The notes beneath the pieces are model-generated. The model was not told the DNA's origin. It ran no database searches and was given only the letters and a program-made list of their open reading frames with translations. The position numbers and the translations under genes are program-made. This document shows positions 10,555-21,193 of a stretch of DNA of 64,000 nt, piece after piece (position 1 is the stretch's first letter; each line of letters starts with the position of its first letter). The stretch is from Aquilaria yunnanensis (taxonomy: Eukaryota > Streptophyta > Magnoliopsida > Malvales > Thymelaeaceae), in assembly GCA_039654915.1 (NCBI GenBank), contig CM077600.1:44066492-44130491 (forward strand), given 5' to 3'.

Positions 10555-11690
10555 TTCTCGCCACCTAAATTGTAAGGTTAAGGAATCCTCCTTAGAACCT
10601 CGGCGATAGGAGGAGTCCTACCGTTGAAAGAAAATTGATTGTTTTCGAGGCAAAGGTTCCATCCTTAAAACCCCGATGATAGGAGCAGTCCTACCGTTGA
10701 ATGAAAATTGATTAATTTCGAGGCAAATGTTCCATCCTTAAAACCTCGACGATAGGAGCAGTCCTACCGTTGAAGGAAAATTGATTGAATGAAAATTGAT
10801 TGATTTCGAGGCAAAGGTTCCATCCTTAAAACCCCGACGATAGGAGCAGTCCTACCGTTGAAGGAAAATTGATTGTTTTCGAGGCAAAGGTTCCATCCTT
10901 AAAACCCCAGCGGTAGGAGCAATCCTACCGTTGATTGATTTCGAGGCAAAGGTTCCATCCTTAAAACCTCGGAGATAGGAGCAGTCCTACCGTTGAAGGA
11001 AAATTGATTGTTTTCGAGGCAAAGGTTCCGTCCTTAAAACCCCGACGATAGGAGCAGTCCTACCGTTGATTGTTTTCGAGACAAAGGTTCCATCCTTAAA
11101 ATCTCGACGATGAAAATTGATTGTTTTCGAGGCAAAGGTTCCATCCTTAAAACCCCGATGATAGGAGCAGTCCTACCGTTGATTGTTTTCGAGACAAATG
11201 TTCCATCCTTAAAATCCCGACGATAGCAGCAGTCCTACCGTTGATTGTTTTCGAGACAAAGGTTTCATCCTTAAAATCCCGACGATGAAAATTGATTATT
11301 TTCAAGGCAAAGGTTCCATCCTTAAAACCCCGATGATGAAAATTGATTGTTTTCGAGGCAAAGGTTCCATCATTAAAACCCCGATGATGAAAATTGATTC
11401 TTTTCGAGGCAAAGGTTCCATCCTTAAAACCCCGATGATGAAGATTGATTGTTTTCGAGGCAAAGGTTCCATCCTTAAAACCCCGATGATGAAGATTGAT
11501 TGTTTTCGAGGCAAAGGTTCCATCCTTAAAACCCCAATGATGAAGATTGATTGTTTTCGAGGCAAAGGTTCCATCCTTAAAACCCCGATTGATTGTTTTC
11601 GAGGTAAAGGTTCCATCCTTAAAACCCCGATGATGAAAATTGATTTTGAGGCTAAGGAGCTTTCCTTAGGACCTCGAGCGAAATTTATAT
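10555..11690 (-). repeat. 3' minisatellite of the complete element
   Basis: About 16 degenerate units of roughly 50-85 bp, each with GAGGCAAAGGTTCCATCC and ending CGATAGGAGCAGTCCTACCG or a deleted version. The last motif is an inverted repeat able to form a hairpin. Toward 11640 the units shorten to ~53 bp and lose the hairpin. Long frames crossing the array are repeat artefacts. Tandem repeats near the 3' end are known for Tat/Ogre elements. Confidence 0.8.
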
Positions 11691-12190
11691 GAAAGCAATT
11701 GAAATTGGAATAATTTTCTTCGAAAGTGTGAATTTTCATAATAGGCGAGCGCAAAGAATTAGGCTTCGATAAAACGAGTGAATCTTGATGATGACAATAA
11801 CACTGACAAATTATGTAAAGGGAACGGATGTTTGGAATCAATATTCAAGGTTCATCTAATATTTTCTTTAGTAAATATAGATTCCCTTGTGAGATATGTC
11901 ATCCAAATAAGTTAAAGCTTAACTACCCCAAAATGTTATGCCTAGTAGACCTAATAGGATGCGTCTCAAGAGTAACAAAAATTACTCTTTACTCAGTCAT
12001 TCCAACCTAAAGGCATTGTCCTATGGTTTTAATATCAGCATGGACGAAACTATATTATAAAAAAAGAAATTCTCTGAAAAGAAAAACTGAAACGCAAAAG
12101 AAAATGCTGATAATAAAACTAAAGGACAAGAAAAACGGATCAGATCGCTTCTTTCTTCCACAATACTTCAACAGGATGAGTAGAGGACCA
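11690..12190 (-). other. 3' flank of LOG cargo, conserved between two elements
   Basis: Non-coding, about 500 bases. It is clearly homologous to 30935-31443 in the older element, including the first bases inside the LOG frame. It probably includes the captured 3' UTR of LOG; element and captured parts cannot be separated by eye. Confidence 0.6.
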
Positions 12191-12820
12191 TTATGGGAGT
12201 GAACTGGTCGGGAAAGACTGTCGTGTCCAGTCTATCTGGATCATCGCTGGATCTGGTTCAGGAACAAAAGCTTGCATTTTATCTAGCAATTCTTCAGCAG
12301 TTGTTGCGGATATTATGATTCGTCGTGCTACTCTTGATATGAAATTCTTCTGCATAGCATAATCCACAAAAGCTATCAGACCTGTAAAGAAATTGTTAAC
12401 ATTCAACAGCCCAATGGGTTTCTTATGCAAATTAAGTTGGGCCATGGAAGCAATTTGAAAGACTTCTCCCAATGTGCCAAAACCACCTGGTAGAGCGATA
12501 AAAGCATCAGCATTTAAAAGCATTTGTAACACACGCTCTTGCAAATTTTTAACCACTAATTCTTCTCCAATCGTGCCCCCAGAAACAAATTTCAAAGGTC
12601 CAGGGATGATGCCCAAAACTTGACTTCCTCCTAAAGATGCTGCTGATGCTACACCTCCCATTAATCCGACACTACCTCCTCCATAAACTAAATGCATTTT
12701 TCGCTCAGCTAATACTCTACCCAAATGGTTGGCTGCCTTTAAATACTCTCCATCTTTTCCAGGAAAAGCCCTAGAAAATACACAAATACTTCAGGATTTA
12801 CGAGTTGGGGTTTTCTCCAT
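12191..12820 (-). pseudogene. LOG: LOG-type cytokinin-activating enzyme, intronless cargo with one early stop
   Basis: LOG enzymes release active cytokinin base from its riboside 5'-monophosphate in the cytosol or nucleus. From the ATG at 12820 the frame spans 209 residues plus stop, the normal LOG length, interrupted only by TGA at codon 10 (12793-12791). The nucleotide-binding GGGSVGLMGG starts at about codon 47 and the signature PGGFGTLGE at 111-119, so the PGGxGTxxE motif and its Glu are kept. Host LOG genes have several introns and this copy has none, which points to capture through an RNA. It sits after cargo C in the same orientation. The single N-terminal stop means either recent inactivation, an upstream exon spliced at TTTTCTAG near 12776, or an internal start. 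The relative at 31443-31473 keeps only its last codons. Confidence 0.82.
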
Positions 12821-12852
12821 TCCTATCCTTATCCTTGTGAGAAAAGAGGATA

Positions 12853-12860
12853 TATTTATA
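12853..12860 (-). promoter_or_regulatory. TATA box directly upstream of LOG cargo
   Basis: TCTCTATAAATATATCC on the minus strand, 33 bases before the LOG ATG. Transcription from it would give a leader of only a few bases, so it may serve an internal start instead. Confidence 0.5.
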
Positions 12861-12904
12861 GAGATAAAGAGATAAGGCAATAATTTTATTTTTCAAGAAT
12901 GGAT

Positions 12905-13240
12905 ACATTATTGCCAGCTATTCACAGTAGTCACGGGTATGACTCTGGTCAGGTATGGGTACACTATCGTTAAAAGATGAGGAAATTTTTCAAAATAGCT
13001 GCTAGCATGTACAGTAGTCACTACTGTAGCTTACGTCAGGGGTAGGTATGTGATTGTTGGAAGAGAAGGAAAATTTTAAAAGTGGTAGCTATATACAGTA
13101 GTCATAACTGTATCTCATGTCAGGAGTGGGTACATTATTGGGAGGATAATTTCAAAAGCGACAGCTAGCATGTACAGTAATCATGACTTTGGTCCACGTC
13201 TTCCACTGATTTTGCATCCAGTAACGGCTTCAATGCCTTC
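12905..13240 (-). repeat. Four degenerate 79-87 bp repeats upstream of LOG
   Basis: TACAGTAGTCAC-like cores recur at 12923, 13010, 13094 and 13173, with periods of 87, 84 and 79 bases. The same block occurs once before cargo C (about 13946) and once before cargo B (about 14781, and 836 in the left unit). On the minus strand one copy reads CTGACGTAAGC (13038-13029), like the TGACG element bound by plant TGA/bZIP factors. It is probably a shared regulatory module of the cargo genes. Confidence 0.5.
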
Positions 13241-13788
13241 TATGAATCGGCGATTTGCATCCCATCCAGTTTTCTCACAAACTGGCAAACTGGGTCGTTT
13301 AAAGTCAGATTCCCAAGACTATAACGATCTCGTTCTTTTTGGAGAATTATCCATAATCCAACAATCTCAAATTGCACTATTCCGCAAGAATGCGCTTCAA
13401 GAACCTCTCGAATATCTTCTAGAGATTCCTTACGCAAGCCATTCTTAATGAATCTTATTCTATCACTACGATTTCTGGTGATCACTCCTGGAGAACGACA
13501 TTTATTGCCGCAAATCCACCATCCACAATTATGACAAACGCCTAGCCTCTTTGCTCTTCTTTTTTTGGCATAAGCGCTTTTACCAAAGCCGGGCATACGG
13601 GGAAAGAACGCTTCTGGAACTTCACCAGCTGAACGAACCTTAACTTCGATTAGCCACCGCACATTATCAGGAATGCCTTTGTGCATAAATACTCTGAATC
13701 GTTCACATCTAGCTTAAAAAATCTTTTTAAGAACATTTATTGGGAAGGAAGGAAAATACTTTCGTAGGGCGGAAAGAGAAGACTCCAT
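13240..13788 (-). pseudogene. Cargo ORF C, third tandem copy with an early stop
   Basis: The full 183-codon span aligns without gaps to cargo A and B from an ATG at 13788. Codon 25 (13716-13714) is TAA where A has Arg and B has Leu. Downstream, the frame from Met38 to the end is open, with the basic stretch at 70-81 and all four finger cysteines at 85, 88, 93 and 97. A product starting at the internal Met would keep the finger and lose the N-terminal helix region, so loss of function is probable but not certain. It lies 225 bases downstream of B'. Its left-unit counterpart lies outside the window. Confidence 0.7.
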
Positions 13789-14012
13789 TGATGAAGGAGG
13801 TATTTAAGAGAAGAAAGAAATTAGTGATTGTAGGAAACGGAAATAACTAACACATATTTATGGTGATGAAAGGGATAATGCGTTAATTACACTTACAGAA
13901 GCAAGTACATTATTGTCAAAAGAAAATACAAATGACAGCTTATATGTACAGGAATCATGACCTTGGCTCTCATCTTCCACTGATTTATGTCCAGTAATGG
14001 CTTCAATGCCTT

Positions 14013-14561
14013 CTATAAGTCGGAGATTTGCTTCCCATCCAGTTTTCTTACAAATTGACAAACAGGGTCGTTTAAAGTCACATTCCCAAGACTGTAACGG
14101 TTTCGTTCTTTATGGTAAGTCCTCCATAAACCGATAATTTCACCTTGCACTTTTCCACAAGAATGCGTTTCAAGAGTCTCTTGGATATCTTCCAGAGATT
14201 CCTTACGCAGGCCATTCTTAATGAATTTTCTTTTATCTTCACGATTTATGGAGATGTATCCTAAAGAGCGACATTTAGTATTACAATTCCATCGCCCACA
14301 TTTATAACACACGCCTAGTCTCTTTGCTCTTCGCCTTTTGGCATAACGGCTTTTACCTAAACCGGGCATGCGGGGTATAAATGCATCTGGAACTTCACCC
14401 GCCAAACAGACCTTAGCTTCAATTATCCACTGCATATTATCGGGAATGCCTTTGCGTGTAAAAACTCTGATTCTTTCACATCTAGCAAGGTAGATCTTTT
14501 TAAGGACTTTTATTGGAAGGGAAGGAAAGTATTTTCGCAGTGCAGAAATAGTAGAATCCAT
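14013..14561 (-). CDS. Cargo ORF B' (complete element)
   Basis: Identical in protein to 68-616 (182 aa). Basic stretch at 70-81 and Cys4 finger at 85-97. It is the middle of three tandem cargo genes, 290 bases from A' and 225 bases from C. Likely nucleic-acid-binding; a virus-like silencing-suppressor role is inference only. Confidence 0.7.
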   Translation of the reverse strand: MDSTISALRKYFPSLPIKVLKKIYLARCERIRVFTRKGIPDNMQWIIEAKVCLAGEVPDAFIPRMPGLGKSRYAKRRRAKRLGVCYKCGRWNCNTKCRSLGYISINREDKRKFIKNGLRKESLEDIQETLETHSCGKVQGEIIGLWRTYHKERNRYSLGNVTLNDPVCQFVRKLDGKQISDL

Positions 14562-14681
14562 TGATGAGAGAAGAATTTGAGAGAAGAGGGAAATGAATCA
14601 GTTATTGTAGGAGACTGGAATAACCGACTTTAGAAGTCACGGGGTATCTTATCCGCTGCTTAATCAGAAGGAAGAACACGC

Positions 14682-14688
14682 ATTTATA
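14682..14688 (-). promoter_or_regulatory. TATA box of cargo ORF B'
   Basis: CACTATAAATGCG on the minus strand, 121 bases before the ATG at 14561. Its presence in the intergenic spacer suggests the cargo genes have their own promoters rather than being read only from the LTR. Confidence 0.5.
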
Positions 14689-14850
14689 GTGATGAAAAGG
14701 GATAACGTGTCGATTACACTTAGGGGAGCATGTACATCTGTCAAAAGAAAATGCAAACTTTTCCAAATATAACAAACTGTATGTACAGTAATTGTGACTG
14801 TGGCTCACATCTTCCACTGGCTTTACGTCCAGTAACGGCATTAACGGCTT

Positions 14851-15399
14851 CTATGAGTCGAGGATTTGCTTCCCATCCAGTTTTCTTATAAGCTGGCAAA
14901 CAGGGTCATTTACAGTCAGATTCCCGGGACTGTAACGGTTTCGTTCTTCATGAAAAATGCTCCATAAACCAAGAATTTCACGTTGCACAGATCCACAAGA
15001 ATGCGTCTCAAGAGTCAATTGGATATCATCCAATGAGCCCTTACTCAAGCCATTCTTGATGAACCGTATTTTATCTTCTCGATTATTGGAGATCATTCCT
15101 AAAGAACGACACCTAGTCTTACAAGTCCACCTACCACATTTATGGCAGACTTGTAATCTTTTCGCTCTTCTTTTTCTAGCATAAGAACTTTTGCCAACAC
15201 CAGGCATGTAAGACGCAAATGTCTCTGGGATTTCACCTGCCAGACGAACCTTGGCTTCGATTAACCACCGTACATCTTCAGGTATTCCTTTGTGCATCAG
15301 AGCTCTTAATCGTTCACAGCGAACTCGGTAGATCTTTTTGAGGATGTTCATTGGGAGAGAAGGGAAATACTTTCGCAAGGCGGAAAAAGTAGGATCCAT
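14851..15399 (-). CDS. Cargo ORF A' (complete element)
   Basis: Identical in protein to 906-1454. It is the first cargo gene in transcription order, about 2.9 kb downstream of gag and separated from it by the non-coding stretch. Finger and basic stretch are intact. Confidence 0.7.
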   Translation of the reverse strand: MDPTFSALRKYFPSLPMNILKKIYRVRCERLRALMHKGIPEDVRWLIEAKVRLAGEIPETFASYMPGVGKSSYARKRRAKRLQVCHKCGRWTCKTRCRSLGMISNNREDKIRFIKNGLSKGSLDDIQLTLETHSCGSVQREILGLWSIFHEERNRYSPGNLTVNDPVCQLIRKLDGKQILDS

Positions 15400-15504
15400 T
15401 TTCTAGGAGGAAGTAAAAGAAAGAAGGGGTGAAGGAATCAGTTATTATGGGCAACTGAGAAAACCGACTTGAGAGTTACGGAGTACCGTATCCGCCGTTT
15501 AACC

Positions 15505-18312
15505 GGAAAAGTGGATCCTACTTTATTTTGGTATCATAGATATTTCTTATCTTTGATGTCTCATCAGGCATGACATTGATCCAGTCCTTGATTATTGAAT
15601 CCATTGTCTGCTTTCGACGACAATATTTCTCGATATCCGCGTTTATCTTTGACCATAGCTATTTCTTATCTTGGATACCGCTAAGCTGGCGTCAATTCTG
15701 TCCATCCAGGTGTAGCCTCGATTATTGAATCGATTGCCAGGCTTTTGACATATTGTCTACCTTATCCTTGAATTCCTGATGCGGGTTGGTCCCGCATATT
15801 AGCTGTGTATCCAGTGATAGATTGGTAAGAGCTGATGACATTGAGATCTCAGCTTATACTGCTGAAACTGTGCCGTGGATGTGCTTCCCATTTGGTTCCT
15901 ATTATGCAAAAGTCATGCATGTATGATGTGAAATGCATGAATGCAGAGCATGTGGAATTGATGTTTTTTTTTTTTTTTTTTATGGATCTAGTTCTTCATG
16001 TCTTTGCTTTACTGGATCTTCTTTATGATTGCCTTCTTAGACTATCATTGAATCTCTTTATGCTTTCCAGCTTTTGTTCACTGCCTCAAAAGCCCAACTC
16101 TTTTCAAAATCCTCTTTCTTTGACTTGTTCTTGAATTTTGGCCTCAATTTCTTTAAAGTTGGCCCGCCTCATAATTTATATCTCTTTCGGGTACTCATCC
16201 ATTGTCATGGATTTGATACCATCAAAGGCTTTACTTTCAATGTCTGCTTTGCCCCTTTTCTTGTGACCGTGCCGACACTTACTTATTCCCATGTTATAAT
16301 CTGAATGATTGCTCTTCCTTGAACTCATGTTTTGATCCATAAGACTTGCCCCCTTGTCTATTGAACTTCTTTGTTGGCAGTACTCCTCTTACACTTCGTA
16401 GAGACTACTTTGCCCCCTGAATATGGTATTTATGTGGATAAAAGGTATCACCTCGCCTTTAACAGAAGGTCGAGCATTTCTAGACCTTTGTGATGGCACT
16501 TGATCGTAAATTTCTCTTACAAGAACCACATCTTATTAAAGAAAGACTCAAGCTATCTCCTCACTTTTAAGTCTACATACATTAATGAATAATGGTTTGG
16601 CCTTAAAGAAAAACTTTCATCAATTTGCAAGGCTTGACAAAGTAATTTACGGTCTTTGTTTTTAATTAAAATATCCTGCCGTTCTTCCCTTTCCAACTCG
16701 AAGACATAAACTGTGCAAGGCAATAAGGTAGAAACATGATTCACAATAATAGCCTTTTAACTGAATGAGGATGATATCGAGAGGTAAATGTTAGGTGTGA
16801 GGAAAGTTAAGTTTGAATGTTTTTTTTTTGTGGCAGTCTTTTAGCTGAATGAGAATGATATTAAGAGGTAAATATTAGGTCTGAGTAAAGTTAAGTTTCA
16901 GTGGTGTGAAAGAAGGGTCTTTTAATACTACTCGTGAGCATATCTGATTACGGTGAAAAATTCAATAGTGAAGACCTCAAACTTACCACCTTTTTCAGAA
17001 AGTTAGACCTCATCTGTTGCCCCCCAACTATCGTAATCTTTATGTACACTTGGTTTGAGGGTTGCTTTTGTCTTCTAGACCGCCTTTACAGGTTTTCAGT
17101 CTAGAATCCATAGCTCACTTTTTTTCTTTTGCTCTAGTTTGAGCCCTTTTTCCTTTCTTTTTTTTTTGTTTCATTTTTTTTTGTTTCCCTTTTTTTTTTT
17201 GTGAGCTATGGTGATGACATACTTGATAACTCTCTTGAAGTGAGATGACTCAAGTGGCCTTGCTTGCTCGTGCTTGTTCTCAGTCCTTTTTGGTTTTGAA
17301 TTTTCCCTTGTTGTCTTTTGATGGAAGGGATGAATTTCTCTTTTCGGAGTTTGTGTTGCAAAGAACTGAGATCATAGCCCTCTTGAAGTGAAATGATTCA
17401 AGTGGCCTTAGTTGCTTGTGTTTGCTCTCAGTCTCTTTTTTTTGTTTTGGATTTTCCCTTTAATGGCTTTTGATGGAAGGGATGAACTTCTTTCCTTTGT
17501 TGGAATTTGTGTTGTGGAAAACTGAGAATTTTTTTTTTTGTATTGAGCATTTGTGAGAATTGGGAGGCCACTGAAGTCATTTAATATGAGAGCTAACTTC
17601 TTTGGAAGCTAATCCCGGACTTCTTGCAAGGATGTTGATAACCACTGTGAATTTTTTTTTTAAGAGTTGGGGTGCAACATATGAAATCATTCTTGCTAGA
17701 TTTAGTAGTACTTTCAAGATCACCACTATCAAATCTCCCTTAACTTTTTATTTTCACCCACGAGTAGTATCATTTAGAAAGCAAAGTATGATGGCAATAA
17801 TAGTTTGTGCAATGGCAAAGATTGAGAGATAGAGGTAAAAATGAAATTTTTGGTAAAAAGTGGTAGAATGTGTAGGTGTAATAATTGAATTTTTGGTAAA
17901 AATTGGTAGAATGTGTAGATGTAATAATGGAATTAAAAAGTGGTAGAATGCACACATAACATCTTTTTGTTGGAGAACAAAAAGAATTACCGGTTGTCAA
18001 AAAATAAAGTGTGATGACAATAATGGATAGTATAATGGCAAAGAGTGTAAAAATGGAAAGTAGTAGAATGCACGCATTAGATCTTTTTGTTGTACCAGAA
18101 AGAATACCAGGTGTCCATCTAACAAAGACTACACCCTAGATTCTGGATTAAATCTAGGAGATTTTTACTATTAGATTACTTTTGCAAGCTTTCAAAGATA
18201 CAAGTTTATTCAAAGGATTCCCTGTCATTTGAAAATGTATGCGGATTGTTAGGTCAGATCTGACTTGGAGCCCTTCCAAAATCAATGTAATTCCAGCTCA
18301 AAATCTTTACTT
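15505..18312 (-). other. Non-coding internal stretch where pol would be expected (complete element)
   Basis: Same content as 1560-4364, with slightly longer homopolymers, for example a T run at about 15965. I see no protein-coding signal. Confidence 0.6.
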
Positions 18313-20340
18313 TCAATTACCAATCCCATCGAGCCTAGCAGCTTGACCTCGGTTTTGTTTGATTTGTAGAGGAATGGCCTCGGGACTTGACGGCTTAAGA
18401 GTAGGTTTTGAGATTGGTATAGCATTGACTTCTTGTTCTTTAATGATCACATTCACATCATCATCTTTATCTGACATAAAAACGATAAGTTGGGATGAGT
18501 CTATGAGTCTTTGCAGATTCTTACGAAATTCTGAGCATTCTTGGATAGAATGACTCTTACTGTCATGAAAGTTGCACCATTTCTCATCTTCAACTTCTTC
18601 ATGTCCAAAAGAAGGCTTTCCCATGATAATCCCTTCTTTCACAAGGCATGAATATACATGCTTAAGAGGGGTTATGATATCATTGACTGACTTTTTCATC
18701 AGCCGGTGTTCTTCTATCATATTGACTGGTTTTTCTTGATGAGGCGGCAATGGATTGTGAGTGACGTTCGGTTCATCGGAAAAGTCCAACCACTTTGATT
18801 CGATTAATTGTTGGACTATACGTTTCAATGCTGTGCAATTTTCCAAGCCATGGCCTGGAACGCCATCATGATATGGGCAAGTTATGTTAGGGTCATACCA
18901 CGTTGGATATGGGGGTCCAAATGGATTTGTAGGAATTGGACGGATAAGTTGACTTTCAATGAGTTTTGGATACAACTCAGTGTAAGTCATGGGAATTGGT
19001 GCAAAAACTTCTTTTGGTCTTCGTGTGGGTACTGGAGGAGTCGGAACAGGTGGCCGTAACTGATTAGGCCTGTTGAGAGGATAATTGTTGGGCCTATTGG
19101 GAGGATAATCATTAGGCCTATTGGAAGGATAGTCATTGGGCATATTGGGAGGATAGTCATTGGGCCTATTGGTAGGATAATAATTGGGCCTTTTGGCAGA
19201 ATAGGATAGGCGAGGACCGGTAGCCACAGTACCTACGAGGGGAATCCCTCTTTCGCGTCCTATTTGTTGTACTTCTTCATCTTTTGTTCTGGATGGTCCT
19301 CCTCTTTTCATAGGATCACTAAAGGACTCAGCAATCTTCCCAGTCCTAATCCCATGCTCGATCCTTTCTCCAGACATGACAACATCGGAGAAATTAGTTG
19401 CCGAATTGCCAATGAGTTTGTCATAATATGGGTATTTCAGTGTCTGGACAAACAAAGTGACCATTTCTTTTTCTGTCATGGGTGGCTGAACTTGTGCAGT
19501 TAAGTCCCTCCACCGTTGGGCATATTCCTTGAATGTTTCTGGCTTTTTCTTCTCTATGTTTTGGAGAGTTTGGCGATCCGGAGCCAAGTCCATAACGTGT
19601 TTATAATTGACGATGAAGGCCTGAGCAAGGTCATTCCAAGTTTTAATGTTTCTTGGACCTTGACTTAGATACCACTGTAATGCTGATTTTGTGAGGCTTT
19701 CCTGAAAAAGTGCAATCCACACCTTTTCATCTTTTGTGAGTGGTTGTAGTCTCCTTAGAAACAATGTGATGTGAGTGATGGGATCACTCGTTCCATCGTA
19801 TTTCACGAAATCTGGCACCTTAAAGTCCGAAGGGATTACGACGTCTGGCACTACGCAGAGGTCATCCACTGAGAGAGATCCGAATATATTACCTCCTTCA
19901 ATGGCTCGCAGTCTCTTCTCTATTGTTCCGAGTTTTTGAGATTCTCCTTCTTCCTTTGGTGGTGTCTTCTTCTCTTCATACACAATGTCTTGTTTCAGGT
20001 GAACACTAGCAGACTGTCCTAGTTCCTGAAACAGGTTTTCTTGGACTGAGACTCGTTGCGGAGTGAATCTCGGAGGATAAGTGGGATCTTGTGCTTCTTT
20101 GATGGGAACTTGAGTTGCTTTCCCCTTGATTAGTTCCATCAATTGTCTCATCTGTTCTGCCATACTTTCAATCTTGGACTCCATCTCTATGAGACGTCCT
20201 TCGGCTTGTTCTGCCATTAATCTTGTGTGGAGCCGAGTTGGATATCGGCGTTGAGGTCCAATTTTACCCCTTTTAAAAGTAAGATTTATTTTATTAGACT
20301 CTACATGTATGTGATTGATGCAATGAATGCATGCATGCAA
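18313..20340 (-). CDS. Retrotransposon Gag (Tat/Ogre type), complete element
   Basis: The protein is identical to that of 4365-6392: 675 codons, likely start at Met42 (20217), gag domain, NRPNDYPP-type repeats and two knuckles at residues 488 and 589. It lies about 0.85 kb downstream of the primer site. Gag could package its own RNA, but reverse transcription and integration must come from a helper element, since no pol ORF is seen between this gene and the 3' LTR. Confidence 0.88.
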   Translation of the reverse strand: MHACIHCINHIHVESNKINLTFKRGKIGPQRRYPTRLHTRLMAEQAEGRLIEMESKIESMAEQMRQLMELIKGKATQVPIKEAQDPTYPPRFTPQRVSVQENLFQELGQSASVHLKQDIVYEEKKTPPKEEGESQKLGTIEKRLRAIEGGNIFGSLSVDDLCVVPDVVIPSDFKVPDFVKYDGTSDPITHITLFLRRLQPLTKDEKVWIALFQESLTKSALQWYLSQGPRNIKTWNDLAQAFIVNYKHVMDLAPDRQTLQNIEKKKPETFKEYAQRWRDLTAQVQPPMTEKEMVTLFVQTLKYPYYDKLIGNSATNFSDVVMSGERIEHGIRTGKIAESFSDPMKRGGPSRTKDEEVQQIGRERGIPLVGTVATGPRLSYSAKRPNYYPTNRPNDYPPNMPNDYPSNRPNDYPPNRPNNYPLNRPNQLRPPVPTPPVPTRRPKEVFAPIPMTYTELYPKLIESQLIRPIPTNPFGPPYPTWYDPNITCPYHDGVPGHGLENCTALKRIVQQLIESKWLDFSDEPNVTHNPLPPHQEKPVNMIEEHRLMKKSVNDIITPLKHVYSCLVKEGIIMGKPSFGHEEVEDEKWCNFHDSKSHSIQECSEFRKNLQRLIDSSQLIVFMSDKDDDVNVIIKEQEVNAIPISKPTLKPSSPEAIPLQIKQNRGQAARLDGIGN

Positions 20341-21174
20341 TGTGAGATTATGTTTTTATCAGACTTTGTATGCACGTGATTGATGTAATGGATGCATGCA
20401 ATATAAAGTGAGATTATGTTTTTATCAGACTTTATATGCACGTGATTAATGTAATACATGCATGCGATGAGTGAGTTTGCTTATCCATCATCGTAGAACT
20501 TCAAAACTTTTAGTTGTCATTATAAAGACCAAAAAGTTAGCATAATTTGATGCGTGGTTTGATGCATGAAGAATAATTGCACAAGAAAGATAAGGTTATT
20601 AATAAGTTAAATAGCAATTAACAACTCATGAAGTATTATGGATAAACAAGTTAAAACCATACGAAGAAAAGTGTAGAGTAACAACACAGCATAACAAGGA
20701 TATGCTTATAGCGTTGGTAAAATGGTAGAAATTCTATGGTCAGTTCTATGGTTAAGTGGGGAGTTCTATATGCATAGGGTGGTTTATCAAAAAGGCAAGG
20801 GATAGTTCCCGAATCCCATCACTAAATTATAGTGACAGCCCGATTCCTTACCCTCTAGGGTTTATGTAAGGAATGGATTAATTCGAGTCGTAGCTTTTCG
20901 TGGGCCCATGCAGAGACTAACCGTCTCAGAAGGCAATACACTACTTTGCTACTTTGAAACCGGTGAAGGCTTGGAGACCATGGCCTCTCAAGGACAACAA
21001 CACCAATTCCGCTTAGAAAGAACGTGTTCGCTTTGAAGAAGCTCGGGTATAGAGCTTCATATTGTGAATGCATAATGCATGTTTACCTAAGTAAATATAA
21101 CATATAAATCTACATAAATATAAGCAAAGCAAATCAAAACAAATCAACTTGTAGGCTCGACTCACTAACGTCGA
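20341..21174 (-). other. Element leader between primer site and gag (complete element)
   Basis: Copy of 6393-7226 with the three ~65-bp units at about 20297-20478 and the 72-codon leader frame at 20855-21073. No other gene is seen. Confidence 0.55.
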
Positions 21175-21193
21175 GTCCCCAGCGGAGTCGCCA
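21175..21193 (-). other. Primer binding site, tRNA-Arg (complete element)
   Basis: Same 19-base tRNA-Arg 3' end as at 7227-7245, five bases inside the 5' LTR. It fixes the minus-strand orientation of the complete element. Confidence 0.8.

Noticed and set aside
10440..11690. CRISPR-like array of regular repeats and spacers
   Set aside because: The repeats and the sequence between them vary together, and the genome is a plant nuclear one. It is a retrotransposon minisatellite.
11285..11841. Long frames of 135 and 179 codons on both strands over the minisatellite
   Set aside because: They are periodic translations of the tandem repeat (about 17-residue unit), open on both strands, so they are artefacts of repeat length.
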